Positions 24,701 to 33,182 of a stretch of DNA of 64,000 bases are shown piece by piece. The stretch's first letter is position 1, and the number at the start of each line of letters is the position of its first letter. A program made the position numbers and the translations under genes. The stretch spans positions 1,938,684 through 2,002,683 of the forward strand of contig NZ_KZ119600.1 of NCBI RefSeq assembly GCF_002153425.1, read 5' to 3'. Origin of the DNA: Litchfieldia alkalitelluris. GTDB taxonomy: Bacteria; Bacillota; Bacilli; Bacillales; Salisediminibacteriaceae. The notes beneath the pieces were generated by a model. The model saw nothing but the letters and a program-made list of their open reading frames with translations, was not told where the DNA came from and made no database searches.

Positions 24701-25810
24701 ATGGTAAACAAAGAACGTTTAGTAAATGAATTTATTGAGTTAGTTCAAATTGATTCTGAGACAAAATATGAACGTGAAATTGCTGATGTTTTAATACAGA
24801 AATTCACAGATCTTGGATTAGATGTAAAAGAAGATGATTCAATACAAGTTACTGGCCACGGTGCTGGAAATTTAATCTGTACATTAAGGGGAACCGGCGC
24901 AGGGGAGATCATATATTTTACATCACATATGGACACTGTCGTTCCAGGGACATCAGTAACGCCTATCCAAGAAGGTGGATACATAAAATCAGATGGTACC
25001 ACCATTTTAGGAGCGGATGATAAAGCTGGTTTGGCGGCAATGCTGGAGGCTATCCGTATTTTACAAGAGACTGGAGAGTCCCACAATACAGTGCAATTCA
25101 TTATCACTGTTGGGGAAGAGTCTGGTTTAGTCGGAGCTAGAGCTTTAAATGCAAAAGATATTATTGCAAGCTATGGATATGCCCTTGATAGTGACGGGGA
25201 GGTTGGGAAGGTCATTGTTGCGGCTCCAACACAATCAAAAGTAAGGGCAACCGTTTATGGCAAAACTGCTCATGCAGGAGTAGCACCTGAAAAGGGTGTT
25301 TCTGCCATTACTATTGCCTCGAAGGCGATAGCACAAATGCCCTTAGGTAGAATCGATGAAGAAACAACAGCAAATATAGGTAGATTCGAAGGTGGATCAC
25401 AAACGAATATTGTATGTGATAGGGTGGATATATTGGCCGAAGCTAGATCCCTTGACCCTGAAAAAATGAAAAAACAAACAGCGGCTATGAAAAAGGCATT
25501 TGAAGATGCAGCGATGGAGATGGGTGGAAAGGTTGATGTTCAAATCGATGTTGTATACCCTGGGTTTAAGCATAAAGATGGTGAACCTGTAGTGGATCGA
25601 GTGAAGAGTGCTATAGAATCCATTGGAAGAAAACCTGAACTAAAGACAAGTGGCGGTGGAAGTGATGCAAATATTATTGCAGGACTAGGGATTCCGTCAA
25701 TTAATTTAGGGATTGGGTATGAAGATATTCATACTACGAATGAAAAAATGCCAATAGAAGAACTGGTAAAAACAACAGAGCTTGTATTAGAACTAATAAA
25801 AATGAGTTAA
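24701..25810 (+). CDS. yqjE: PepT-like M20 family peptidase, YqjE
   Basis: A 369-residue metallopeptidase of the M20/tripeptidase T family. Metal ligands appear in TSHMDTVVPG, LGADDKAGLAA and TVGEESGLVGARA, and the late histidine is in YEDIHTTNEKMP. The dimerisation lid has KTAHAGVAPEKGVSA. It is predicted to be a cytosolic zinc or cobalt aminopeptidase. An AGGAGG-like site precedes the ATG. It sits after yqjD, as in B. subtilis, and ends at a strong terminator. Confidence 0.92.
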   Translation: MVNKERLVNEFIELVQIDSETKYEREIADVLIQKFTDLGLDVKEDDSIQVTGHGAGNLICTLRGTGAGEIIYFTSHMDTVVPGTSVTPIQEGGYIKSDGTTILGADDKAGLAAMLEAIRILQETGESHNTVQFIITVGEESGLVGARALNAKDIIASYGYALDSDGEVGKVIVAAPTQSKVRATVYGKTAHAGVAPEKGVSAITIASKAIAQMPLGRIDEETTANIGRFEGGSQTNIVCDRVDILAEARSLDPEKMKKQTAAMKKAFEDAAMEMGGKVDVQIDVVYPGFKHKDGEPVVDRVKSAIESIGRKPELKTSGGGSDANIIAGLGIPSINLGIGYEDIHTTNEKMPIEELVKTTELVLELIKMS

Positions 25811-25845
25811 ACTCCCAAAAAAATTATTTTTAACTAATATATTTT

Positions 25846-25895
25846 AAGAGAGCAGAGGCTAAGTATTTATCCTAATTAAGACTGCTCTCTTATTT
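25846..25895 (+). terminator. Terminator after yqjE
   Basis: AAGAGAGCAG at 25846-25855 pairs with CTGCTCTCTT at 25882-25891, then TATTTAT. Confidence 0.85.
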
Positions 25896-25989
25896 ATGTT
25901 GGGGAAATAGTGAGGGACATAATAATGGATTTATATATATTTACTATGTTAGGATAAAGGATACGAATAAAGAATAAGGGTGTGAAGTG

Positions 25990-26475
25990 ATGGCAGTTGA
26001 TGATCAATCTGTTTTATTAATAAATTATATGCGAGGTTTAGGGAAAGTATTGGAGGACGAATGGCAAAGCAATGCACAAAATATTGGCCTAACTCTTGCA
26101 GAGCAGCATGTTCTCTGGATTGTATACACAAAAGAAAAAGTATCTGTAACCGATGTGGCAAAAATTGGTCTTTGGGACCGTTCCACTGTTATGCAAATAA
26201 TGAAACGACTTCAACAAAAGCAACTTGTTGAGATTGTTAAGGATGTAAGTGACCTAAGGGTAACATACATTACATTAACTGAAGAAGGTAAGAAGAAACG
26301 TGAAGAATCAGAGCATAAAGATTATAAGCTATTTGATTTTATAAACAAGTATAAGCAAGAGAACCCTGAAGGTTTAGAAGAAGTTGTTCAATTTCATCGG
26401 CGTGTAAATGAACACTTTCATGGAAGTGAATTTGTAGATTGGGTGGAAGAAACTAAGCAAAAATTTGAAAAATGA
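25990..26475 (+). CDS. MarR family regulator, Hpr/ScoC-like
   Basis: About 161 residues with a winged-helix domain: LTLAEQHVLWIVYTKEKVSV, then TDVAKIGLWDRSTVMQIMKR (recognition helix) and VSDLRVTYITLTEEGKK (wing). The layout, including EQHVLWI and AKIG, resembles ScoC/Hpr, which represses protease and sporulation genes in B. subtilis; it is shorter than ScoC. The C-terminal helices would form the dimer. ATG 25990 is chosen over GTG 25987. The gene stands alone, between two terminators. Which genes it controls is unknown. Confidence 0.88.
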   Translation: MAVDDQSVLLINYMRGLGKVLEDEWQSNAQNIGLTLAEQHVLWIVYTKEKVSVTDVAKIGLWDRSTVMQIMKRLQQKQLVEIVKDVSDLRVTYITLTEEGKKKREESEHKDYKLFDFINKYKQENPEGLEEVVQFHRRVNEHFHGSEFVDWVEETKQKFEK

Positions 26476-26481
26476 ACCACG

Positions 26482-26515
26482 AGCACTTTTCCATAATGGG
26501 GAAGGTGCTTTTTCA
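26482..26515 (+). terminator. Terminator after the MarR gene
   Basis: AGCACTTTTCC at 26482-26492 pairs with GGGAAGGTGCT near 26499-26509 (one G-T pair), then TTTTTC. Confidence 0.85.
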
Positions 26516-26546
26516 TTTTAGGAGCAATCTGCTTCTAACAATTCAC

Positions 26547-26591
26547 AAAAAAGAACCTGCAGCTACTTATTGAAGTAAACTGACAGGTTCT
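26547..26591 (-). terminator. Minus-strand terminator overlapping the end of the next gene
   Basis: On the minus strand AGAACCTG (from 26591) pairs with CAGGTTCT (to 26552), with a second CAG/CTG step inside, and is followed by TTTTTT (26547-26552). The stop codon of the small minus-strand gene lies in the loop. Confidence 0.75.
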
Positions 26592-26809
26592 AATCTTCCT
26601 AGCTCAATAGATTCAAGGATGGTTTCTTCTGGATAACCAATCTTTAAGGAAAGATCTCTAATCGTTGGGGACGGCCACGCGTTTCTTTCATATTGGGCTA
26701 ATATTTCAACAATGAGTAATAATACTAGATTGTGGATAGACTCTTGTTGGATAGATTGATCCAATATTATCAACCGCCTTTCCACTAATTGTTTACATAA
26801 TCGTATCAT
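26567..26809 (-). CDS. Small hypothetical protein (80 aa)
   Basis: An 80-residue frame, MIRLCKQLVERRLIILDQSI onward, with a helical N-terminal half and a short C-terminal part (PTIRDLSLKIGYPEETILES) that looks like a small helix-turn-helix. No Shine-Dalgarno is evident before the ATG at 26809. The terminator at 26547-26591 is oriented for it and supports transcription. It lies between a MarR regulator and dinB. The family is not recognised and the start is uncertain. Confidence 0.5.
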   Translation of the reverse strand: MIRLCKQLVERRLIILDQSIQQESIHNLVLLLIVEILAQYERNAWPSPTIRDLSLKIGYPEETILESIELGRLEPVSLLQ

Positions 26810-26942
26810 AATTTCAGAAAATATTATAGAGTCAGACGACTCAAGAAAGCTATAAAATTATGAAAAACTAACTAGATTTCTCCTATGTTTTTTATTTGAT
26901 TTTTCACTTGAAAAAAGGGAAGATAGTTTTAATGATGGTGAG

Positions 26943-28235
26943 GTGATACCGGTGACTGAGGGGAAAGGCGCAAGAAGTAAAGTTATCTTTCATGTTGATA
27001 TGAATAGTTTTTATGCTTCGGTCGAGACAGCCTATGACCCGGAGCTAAGAGGAAAGCCCTTGGCCATTGCAGGAAATGCCGAAGCAAGACGTGGAATTGT
27101 TGTAACTGCCAATTATGAAGCGCGAGCAAAAGGAGTCCACGCTCCGATGCCATTGTGGGAAGCGCTGAAGCTATGCCCTGGACTCCTTGTGAGAGAACCA
27201 AATTTTGACCGTTATAGGGAAGCATCAACTAGAATGTTTCAAGTTTTATATGAGTATACCCCTTTAGTAGAGCCTGTTTCCATTGATGAAGGATACATGG
27301 ACGTGACTCATGTAAACATAGGAATGAACCCAATACAATTAGCCATTCATATACAGAAACGTCTGAAACATGAATTAAATTTACCTTGCAGTATTGGAAT
27401 TGCACCTAATAAATTTTTGGCGAAAACAGCAAGTGACATGAAAAAACCTATGGGTATAACCATTCTTCGGAAACGGGAAGTACAGGAAAAGCTATGGCAT
27501 CTACCAACCGTCGAAATGCACGGAATTGGAAAAAAGACAGCAGAAAAGCTAACTCGCATGGGTATTATTACGATCGGTGATATTGCCAAAACAGATCCCA
27601 TGAAGCTCCAATCAAAATTAGGGGTGCACGGTTTAAGAATTCATGAGAGGGCACACGGAATAGATCTAAGTCTAGTTGATCCCCATGCTGTAGAAGAATT
27701 TAAAAGTATAGGTAATTCTACTACCTTACCAAAAGATGAGAAAAATATTGCTGTGATTCGAAAGACATTCATGAATTTGTCAGATTCAGTAGGTAGACGG
27801 ATTCGTAAAAAAGGAGTCTACGCTGGGAATATTCAAATTACAATTAGATATCATAATTGGAATACGATAACTAGAAGTAGTAAGCTTCCCCACCCTATTA
27901 GTTCTCATCAAGACATACTTGAGGCATCGTGGCAGCTATGGAATAAATATTGGAATGGGGAAGCAGTCCGACTTCTTGGTGTTACAGCAATGGACTTAGT
28001 AGAAAAAGGGAACGCATATAAGCAGCTCGATTTATTTTCTTATGAGAGGGACGAAAAAGAAGAAAAATTGAGTGGTGTAGTCGATAAGTTGAGAAACAAA
28101 TATGGAGAAAGTGCTTTATTAAAAGGAACGCAATTAGGGAAAGACAAAAGTGACCAATTGAGGGATAAAAAAAAGCGGGGAACTAGCTTAGAAAAGGATT
28201 TCTTAAGGGACGGGTTGTATAAGAAAAAAGATTAA
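26943..28235 (+). CDS. dinB: DNA polymerase IV (YqjH)
   Basis: A Y-family polymerase of about 430 residues. Catalytic motifs are FHVDMNSFYASVE and VSIDEGYMDVT (S-I-D-E), with the substrate-binding VTANYEARAKGV between. Helix-hairpin-helix segments follow near GIGKKTAEKLTRMGI, then the little-finger domain and a beta-clamp binding motif QLDLF near the C-terminus. It performs translesion synthesis. The start is GTG at 26943 or 26952 behind GGTGAGGTG. No LexA box is visible upstream, so unlike the yqjW-like gene at 50425 it is probably not SOS-induced. A basic tail follows QLDLF. Confidence 0.95.
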   Translation: MIPVTEGKGARSKVIFHVDMNSFYASVETAYDPELRGKPLAIAGNAEARRGIVVTANYEARAKGVHAPMPLWEALKLCPGLLVREPNFDRYREASTRMFQVLYEYTPLVEPVSIDEGYMDVTHVNIGMNPIQLAIHIQKRLKHELNLPCSIGIAPNKFLAKTASDMKKPMGITILRKREVQEKLWHLPTVEMHGIGKKTAEKLTRMGIITIGDIAKTDPMKLQSKLGVHGLRIHERAHGIDLSLVDPHAVEEFKSIGNSTTLPKDEKNIAVIRKTFMNLSDSVGRRIRKKGVYAGNIQITIRYHNWNTITRSSKLPHPISSHQDILEASWQLWNKYWNGEAVRLLGVTAMDLVEKGNAYKQLDLFSYERDEKEEKLSGVVDKLRNKYGESALLKGTQLGKDKSDQLRDKKKRGTSLEKDFLRDGLYKKKD

Positions 28236-28250
28236 GGTGGAAGCATTTAC

Positions 28251-28278
28251 CGACAGTTATCAAACTGTCGTTTTTTCA
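28251..28278 (+). terminator. dinB terminator
   Basis: CGACAGTT at 28251-28258 pairs with AACTGTCG at 28263-28270, followed by six T residues. Confidence 0.95.
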
Positions 28279-28285
28279 TTTCTCT

Positions 28286-28311
28286 TAACTTTTTTAGTTT
28301 TGTACCGATAT
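28286..28311 (+). promoter_or_regulatory. Sigma-D (flagellar) promoter
   Basis: TAAC at 28286-28289 and ACCGATAT at 28304-28311, 14 bases apart, match the Bacillus sigma-D consensus TAAA-N14/16-GCCGATAT. It lies about 40 bases before the first gene of the flagellar cluster. Confidence 0.65.
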
Positions 28312-28353
28312 ATAAGTATAGATAAATTCACTTTAACAGGAAGTGTATGAGCA

Positions 28354-30447
28354 ATGGAAATTAACACAGTTAAAATAAATATGTCAACAAATGATCGTTC
28401 CTCTCTAATCAAGGAAGGGGAACACTATCACGCAAAAATAGAATCGCGAATGAATGAGCGGGAAGCTGTTATTTCCATTAGGGGTCAGGAAGTAAAAGCT
28501 ACCTTTTCAGGAAAGGTGCCAGACGGTGACAGGGTGTTCGTAAAAGTGGAAGAACGGACAGGAGATGGCATAAAAGTTAGCGTCTCTGAAAATAGCAGGA
28601 AGGGTGGAGAGAAACCTAACGCTTCAGCTCAGGAAAAGGGAGCAAAGGATCCTCATATCCAAATAAACAATAGGGAGTTTTCCCCCGAGCTTCGTTCTGC
28701 ACTTCAGAGGTTTTCAGATAATAATATTCCCCTTACTAGGGAATCGGTGCAAGACCTTAAACAATATTTTTCCCAGAAGGGTGATGCTGCAAGTCGGGCA
28801 GAAACAGTTGATCACCTCATTAATAAGGGATTGCCACCGACAAGTGATCATTTACGAGCAGTACATGAGGCACTACACGGAAGAAGTGTTCATGAACATA
28901 TTCAATCCATAAAGGATACTAATAGTTCAACTAGTCAGTATCAAACAACTGTAACTTCAAGTACAGTCGAGGGGACAGGTCATCAAGCCCAAAGGAAGAA
29001 TGATTTTCATGTCCTTTTAGCACAATGGGCAAAAAATATTAGCAACGAGCCAAATATTCTTCTTGCTCTAGAGAATGTACGATCAGATTTGTGGCAATCT
29101 TCATTTTCCACAGAAGCAGTGCAGCTTATTAATGAGGCACTGAACAAAGCTGTAGACAGTGTGGAGAACGGTAGAGAGTTAAAAGGGCGACAATTAGCTA
29201 TGAATGCCATCCAACAAGTGGAGCAAATGATTTCTGCGCAAGCAGAGGCATCAAACCCATCAAGGGAAGAGGCGTTGCGATATATCTCAAATGAAATACA
29301 ACAGAAGGTTACAGGGGCATCTAAGGATATATTAATTACTCAGGTGACGGAGAGGTTAGCAAGTGCAACAGATGAGTTTAAGGCTTTTCAAAGGGATACA
29401 TCCCGCCAATTAGCAAGGATATCTATATTAATGAATCAATTTAAAGCTCAATCTGTTCAACAAGTGAAGCCAATGCTAGAGACGGTCATTAGACAGTTGG
29501 ACCAAACACTGTTGAAGCAAGATTGGCTTTTATATGCTGATATGAAAACAGAAAAAAGTGTTCTAGAAGCAAGTAGCCGCTTAGCTGAAGCCAAGAACCT
29601 TCTAAATAGAGGTGACCATCACCAAGCTAACCAAATTGTGCGGGAGGTTCAGCAACAGTTAGATAAAATTTTATTTAAACCTTCATCACAAAAAGTGATG
29701 CACTATATGAAAAACGAGCAGGAATGGCATACGCCAAGACCTGATACTCATCGACTAAACCAATTAATGGATACTACAACACGGTCCCTTACGTATAATG
29801 ATGGATCTCCTAGAAATGTCTTTGAAGGGATTCGAACAATGGGGTTAACAAGGGAATCTGAAATAGCACAAATGCTGTCATCAGGCCGTGAGCAAATGTC
29901 AGAGGGACATCAAAGGAACTTAAAATCAATATTATTGCAGATGCAAAATGATTCTGATGGTAATAAACAGTCAACCGCTCAACAAGCGTTGCAGAACATT
30001 ACAGGACAGCAACTGTTAAGTCGTTCCGAACATCAACAGAATATGCAGATGCTTATGCTACAGTTGCCAATTTTATTAAAAGGGCAGTCAGAGAATCTCC
30101 AAGTATATGTAAATTCAAAGAAAAATGGAGAAAAGGTTGACTGGGAAAATTGTAGTCTTTACTTCTTAATCGAAACAAAGAAAATGGGAGAAGTGGGGAT
30201 ATCGTTAAATGTAACGGAACGGGCATTACAAGTAACGTTGAAAAACGACCAAGTATCATTCAAAGAAAAAGTAGAGCCGATTGCTTTGAAGTATATTGAG
30301 CGTTTAAAAGAAGTAGGCTTTTATGTCCAAGGACTTCAATTTTCCAAACTGAATGAGGAAGAAGCCCCTGTTGTCAAGGAGAAGGAGCAGAGTAAGGAAC
30401 GGTTTTCACCTACCCTTACGAAGAAAGGATTTGATTTTAAAGTATGA
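28354..30447 (+). CDS. FliK/YlqG-like flagellar hook-length related protein
   Basis: A 697-residue soluble protein rich in Gln, Ser and charged residues, with long helical stretches. The C-terminal 110 residues (QNMQMLMLQLPILLKGQSEN, VGISLNVTERALQVTLKNDQ, KYIERLKEVGFYVQGLQ) resemble the C-terminal domain of FliK-type hook-length control proteins and the end of B. subtilis YlqG. The pairing with an FhlB-type gene is the same as ylqG-ylqH. A sigma-D promoter precedes it, supporting a flagellar or type III export role. It overlaps the next gene in ATGA fashion. It is longer than YlqG; the Gln-rich middle is probably variable. Confidence 0.75.
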   Translation: MEINTVKINMSTNDRSSLIKEGEHYHAKIESRMNEREAVISIRGQEVKATFSGKVPDGDRVFVKVEERTGDGIKVSVSENSRKGGEKPNASAQEKGAKDPHIQINNREFSPELRSALQRFSDNNIPLTRESVQDLKQYFSQKGDAASRAETVDHLINKGLPPTSDHLRAVHEALHGRSVHEHIQSIKDTNSSTSQYQTTVTSSTVEGTGHQAQRKNDFHVLLAQWAKNISNEPNILLALENVRSDLWQSSFSTEAVQLINEALNKAVDSVENGRELKGRQLAMNAIQQVEQMISAQAEASNPSREEALRYISNEIQQKVTGASKDILITQVTERLASATDEFKAFQRDTSRQLARISILMNQFKAQSVQQVKPMLETVIRQLDQTLLKQDWLLYADMKTEKSVLEASSRLAEAKNLLNRGDHHQANQIVREVQQQLDKILFKPSSQKVMHYMKNEQEWHTPRPDTHRLNQLMDTTTRSLTYNDGSPRNVFEGIRTMGLTRESEIAQMLSSGREQMSEGHQRNLKSILLQMQNDSDGNKQSTAQQALQNITGQQLLSRSEHQQNMQMLMLQLPILLKGQSENLQVYVNSKKNGEKVDWENCSLYFLIETKKMGEVGISLNVTERALQVTLKNDQVSFKEKVEPIALKYIERLKEVGFYVQGLQFSKLNEEEAPVVKEKEQSKERFSPTLTKKGFDFKV

Positions 30448-30743
30448 TGGTAACTAAGCATTTTAATCATATTAAGCGTCGTGAGGTCAATGGTCCATCT
30501 GCTGCAGTCATCAAATATGATGATAAGGCCGATGATCAACCAAAGATAGTTGCTCAAGGAAAAGGCCATGTAGCTCAAAAAATAATTGAATTAGCGAAAG
30601 AACATGAGATTCCAATGGAAGAGAATTTAGGACTATTAGAAAACTTGATTGATATGGATTTAGGGGACAATATTCCTCCACAACTGTATGCGGTCATGGC
30701 TGAAATACTATTATTATTAGAAGAAATGGAACAAAACTATTAA
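30444..30743 (+). CDS. fhlB: FhlB (YlqH), FlhB C-terminal domain homologue
   Basis: A 99-residue protein equivalent to the cytosolic domain of the flagellar export switch FlhB: PSAAVIKYDDKADDQPKIVAQGKG, then ELAKEHEIPMEENLGLLENL and DLGDNIPPQLYAVMAEIL. The autocleavage NPTH of FlhB is replaced by NGPS, so it is not expected to cleave. In B. subtilis the free copy can partly substitute for the FlhB C-terminal domain in substrate switching. It starts inside the stop of the previous gene. ATG 30444 or 30447 could be used. Confidence 0.9.
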   Translation: MMVTKHFNHIKRREVNGPSAAVIKYDDKADDQPKIVAQGKGHVAQKIIELAKEHEIPMEENLGLLENLIDMDLGDNIPPQLYAVMAEILLLLEEMEQNY

Positions 30744-30805
30744 ATTATCAGAATTAATGTCGATAAAGAGTGTAGAGCATTATAGAAGTATTGGGGGATA
30801 AAGCA

Positions 30806-31222
30806 TTGATTTCAAAAGAAGCGTTACATAAGAAAACAGCGCAGGAAATAACAGCTTTGTTGTATGAAGCCGGTTTAGATAACCTAGAAGAAGCAAAATT
30901 AGCTATCAATAAAAATAACTATGCCAATGCCAATGTTCATTTGCAAAAAGTGAGTGATATATTAGAACGGTTAGGCGCTGGGTTAAATTACGAGGCAGGA
31001 ATTATTGCAGACCAACTGGACGCCTTATATAACTATATGGCTGACAAGGTTATTGAAGCAAATTTTAGTAAAAATACAGATTTAATAGATGAAGTACATG
31101 GACATTTATCCACTCTTGCAACAGCTTGGCATAAAGCGCAAAAGAAAAATGTTGATGTTCAACCAAAGCATCTAAAACAAAAGACAAACGTATATGAACA
31201 AAATAGTATGTTTATAGATTGA
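30806..31222 (+). CDS. fliS: FliS-like flagellin export chaperone
   Basis: A 138-residue helical protein starting at TTG 30806, 8 bases after a GGGGGAT site. It opens MISKEALHKKTAQEITALLY, matching the FliS start. The helical bundle (YANANVHLQKVSDILERLGA; YEAGIIADQLDALYNYMADK) is typical of the flagellin chaperone, which binds the flagellin C-terminus. It is followed after 16 bases by a flagellin gene. B. subtilis fliS lies in the fliDST operon, so this may be a second, dedicated chaperone. Confidence 0.85.
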   Translation: MISKEALHKKTAQEITALLYEAGLDNLEEAKLAINKNNYANANVHLQKVSDILERLGAGLNYEAGIIADQLDALYNYMADKVIEANFSKNTDLIDEVHGHLSTLATAWHKAQKKNVDVQPKHLKQKTNVYEQNSMFID

Positions 31223-31238
31223 TTAGGGGGCTATCATA

Positions 31239-32471
31239 ATGAAAATTAACAATAATATCCAGGCTCTAAATGCTTACAGAAACTTATATCAAAATCAAAA
31301 TAATACTTCTAAAAACTTAGAGAAATTATCTTCTGGTCTACGTATTAATCGCGCTTCAGATGACGCGGCAGGACTTGCAATTTCAGAGAAAATGCGATCA
31401 CAAATTCGTGGCTTAAAACAGGCGGAAAGAAATGCGTTAGATGGTATTTCCCTTATTCAAACTGCGGAAGGTGCCATGCAGGAAATGCACTCTATGCTAC
31501 AACGTATGCGAGAGCTTTCCGTTCAGGGAGCTAATGGAACATACAGCGATGAAGACCTAGGTCATATAATGAAAGAAATGGAACAATTAATTGAAGAAAT
31601 TAATGGTATCTCTGAAAAAACTCAGTTTAACAATAAGAATCTATTGTCTCCAAGTAGAGTATCTGAAAACCCAATTGTTCCTGTTGATCCTGAAGTTGGT
31701 GAGGTAGAAGATATTGAAAATGGTGCAGGAGAAGATCTAGTAATTCCAGGAGAAGGTCCAACAGAACCTACAGAGGATCCAGAAGTTCCAGGAGAAGGTC
31801 CAACAGAACCTACAGAGGATCCAGAAGTTCCAGGAGAAGATCCAACAGAACCTATAGAGGATCCAGAAGTTCCAGGAGAAGATCCAACAGAACCTATAGA
31901 GGATCCAGAAGTACCGGGAGAAGATCCAACAGAACCTATAGAGGATCCAGAAGTACCGGGAGAAGATCCAACAGAACCTGTAGAAGATCCAGAAGTTCCA
32001 GGAGAAGATCTAACAGAACCTGTAGAGGATCCAGTTGTTCCGGGAGAAGATCCAGTGGTTAATCCAGTTGACACCGATGACTTTAGTTTTGTATTCCAAA
32101 TTGGCCCAAACCAAGGCCAAAGTGTTAAAATTAACATGGTTAAGCTTAACTCAACAGAATTAGGTTTAAATGATCTGATTGTAGATGGCAAAATATCTGA
32201 GATGGCTATTAGTAAACTTGATAGTGCCATAAATACAGTTTCAAATGCACGTGCGACACTTGGAGCAGCTCAGAACAGATTAGATCATACGATCAATAAT
32301 TTACAAGTTACTCATGAAAACTTATCTTCCTCTGAGTCACGTATTCGTGATGCGGATATGGCTCTTGAAATGACAGAGTTTACGAGAAATAATATTCTAA
32401 ACCAGTCGGCTACTGCAATGCTAGCACAGGCAAATCAACTGCCACAAGGAGTACTACAGTTATTACAATAA
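31239..32471 (+). CDS. hag: Flagellin with an acidic 14-residue repeat insert
   Basis: A 410-residue flagellin. The N-terminal D0/D1 domain is canonical (MKINNNIQALNAYRNLYQNQ, then GLRINRASDDAAGLAISEKM and ELSVQGANGTYSDED), up to about residue 140. The C-terminal D1/D0 is canonical too (ARATLGAAQNRLDHTINNLQ, then IRDADMALEMTEFTRNNILN, ending LPQGVLQLLQ). Between them, residues 165-276 consist of seven and a half copies of a 14-residue unit of type EDPEVPGEDPTEPI, extremely rich in Asp, Glu and Pro. In the filament this domain is surface-exposed. Classical Hag of bacilli has no insert or an ordinary D2/D3. It follows fliS by 16 bases behind GGGGG. Confidence 0.93.
   Translation: MKINNNIQALNAYRNLYQNQNNTSKNLEKLSSGLRINRASDDAAGLAISEKMRSQIRGLKQAERNALDGISLIQTAEGAMQEMHSMLQRMRELSVQGANGTYSDEDLGHIMKEMEQLIEEINGISEKTQFNNKNLLSPSRVSENPIVPVDPEVGEVEDIENGAGEDLVIPGEGPTEPTEDPEVPGEGPTEPTEDPEVPGEDPTEPIEDPEVPGEDPTEPIEDPEVPGEDPTEPIEDPEVPGEDPTEPVEDPEVPGEDLTEPVEDPVVPGEDPVVNPVDTDDFSFVFQIGPNQGQSVKINMVKLNSTELGLNDLIVDGKISEMAISKLDSAINTVSNARATLGAAQNRLDHTINNLQVTHENLSSSESRIRDADMALEMTEFTRNNILNQSATAMLAQANQLPQGVLQLLQ
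31731..32066 (+). repeat. 42-bp tandem repeat within flagellin
   Basis: Seven exact-length 42-base units run from 31731 to 32024, with a degenerate eighth to 32066. The first units differ mostly by GGT/GAT and ACA/ATA/GTA changes. Adjacent copies are nearly identical in sequence, which points to recent expansion by slippage or recombination. All units are in frame. Confidence 0.95.
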
Positions 32472-32481
32472 AAACTACGTG

Positions 32482-32511
32482 GGAGGGCACAGTAAAGCCT
32501 TCCCTTTTTCT
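32482..32511 (+). terminator. Terminator of the flagellin cluster
   Basis: GGGAGGGC at 32482-32489 pairs with GCCTTCCC at 32498-32505 (one G-T pair), then TTTTTC. Confidence 0.92.
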
Positions 32512-32602
32512 ATTATTTACTTGTATTAACTATAAAACTCCCTTGGTAATTAAATTGTTTTCTCTTATAATAAAAAGATAACTTGTAAAAGGAGCAATCC
32601 AT

Positions 32603-33040
32603 ATGGATATACAAAGAGTGGGACGAGCTACGGTAAACTCCGTGGATAATAAGAAATCAAAGACAGAAGCTTCCATATCTTTTAAAGAGATTATGCAGAA
32701 GGGCCGCGACAACCAGGCATATGAAAAATTAGGACAACTTCTTGAAAAAATTGATGATCAAGGGAAGACTTTAGCAGAATCTAGAACAGTAGAAGAATTG
32801 AGAAAATATAAGCAGCTTGTGAAGGAATTTATGGACGATGCAGTAAAACTTGGCTTAAGCTTGGAAGAAAGAAAGGGATTTAATCGTAGGGGAAGAACGA
32901 AAGTTTATAAAATAGTAAAGGAAGTAGATTCCAAGCTAATAGATTTGACGAATGCCGTTTTAAAGGAACAAAGAAAAGGGATAGATATATTAGATATGGT
33001 TGGCGAAATAAAAGGCCTACTCGTAAATGTTTATGCTTAA
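32603..33040 (+). CDS. yaaR: YaaR (DUF327) family protein
   Basis: A 145-residue protein of the DUF327/YaaR family: SISFKEIMQKGRDNQAYEKL, then LLEKIDDQGKTLAESRTVEE, YKQLVKEFMDDAVKLGLSLE and RGRTKVYKIVKEVDSKLIDL. In B. subtilis yaaR is in the tmk-holB region, so this placement after flagellin is different and may reflect a second copy. An AAAGGAG site precedes the ATG. Soluble and helical; function unknown. Confidence 0.88.
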   Translation: MDIQRVGRATVNSVDNKKSKTEASISFKEIMQKGRDNQAYEKLGQLLEKIDDQGKTLAESRTVEELRKYKQLVKEFMDDAVKLGLSLEERKGFNRRGRTKVYKIVKEVDSKLIDLTNAVLKEQRKGIDILDMVGEIKGLLVNVYA

Positions 33041-33067
33041 ATCATTTCCCTTTATATTAGTTATGAG

Positions 33068-33096
33068 TTGACAGTAGATTTGATATATGGTAAATA
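33068..33096 (+). promoter_or_regulatory. Sigma-A promoter of htpG
   Basis: A perfect TTGACA at 33068-33073, 17 bases, then TAAATA at 33091-33096. The CIRCE element starts 12 bases after the -10, covering the transcript start region. Confidence 0.65.
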
Positions 33097-33108
33097 AAGA
33101 GGTAGAGA

Positions 33109-33135
33109 TTAGCACTCGATTGATGAGAGTGCTAA
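33109..33135 (+). promoter_or_regulatory. Perfect CIRCE element (HrcA operator)
   Basis: TTAGCACTC at 33109-33117, a 9-base spacer, and GAGTGCTAA at 33127-33135 match the CIRCE consensus without mismatch. It lies between the promoter and the htpG start codon. HrcA binding here would repress transcription until heat shock. Confidence 0.97.
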
Positions 33136-33182
33136 TTTTTTACGATAAAATATAGTTTTAATCAGTGAAAGGAGCGGTTTTA

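Noticed and set aside
26810-26942. SOS box before dinB
   Set aside because: No GAAC-N4-GTTC motif is present in this stretch.
30053-30259. Assorted 60-100 codon minus-strand frames inside long plus-strand genes
   Set aside because: They overlap well-supported genes, lack ribosome-binding sites and have no recognisable domains.
31731-32066. CRISPR-like periodicity of 42 bp
   Set aside because: Units are contiguous without unique spacers and all are in frame within flagellin, so this is a coding tandem repeat.
31622-32230. 202-codon minus-strand frame rich in Ser-Gly-Thr across the flagellin repeats
   Set aside because: It is the mirror of the 42-bp repeat in flagellin. Its residues simply reflect the repeat, and it lacks a ribosome-binding site.
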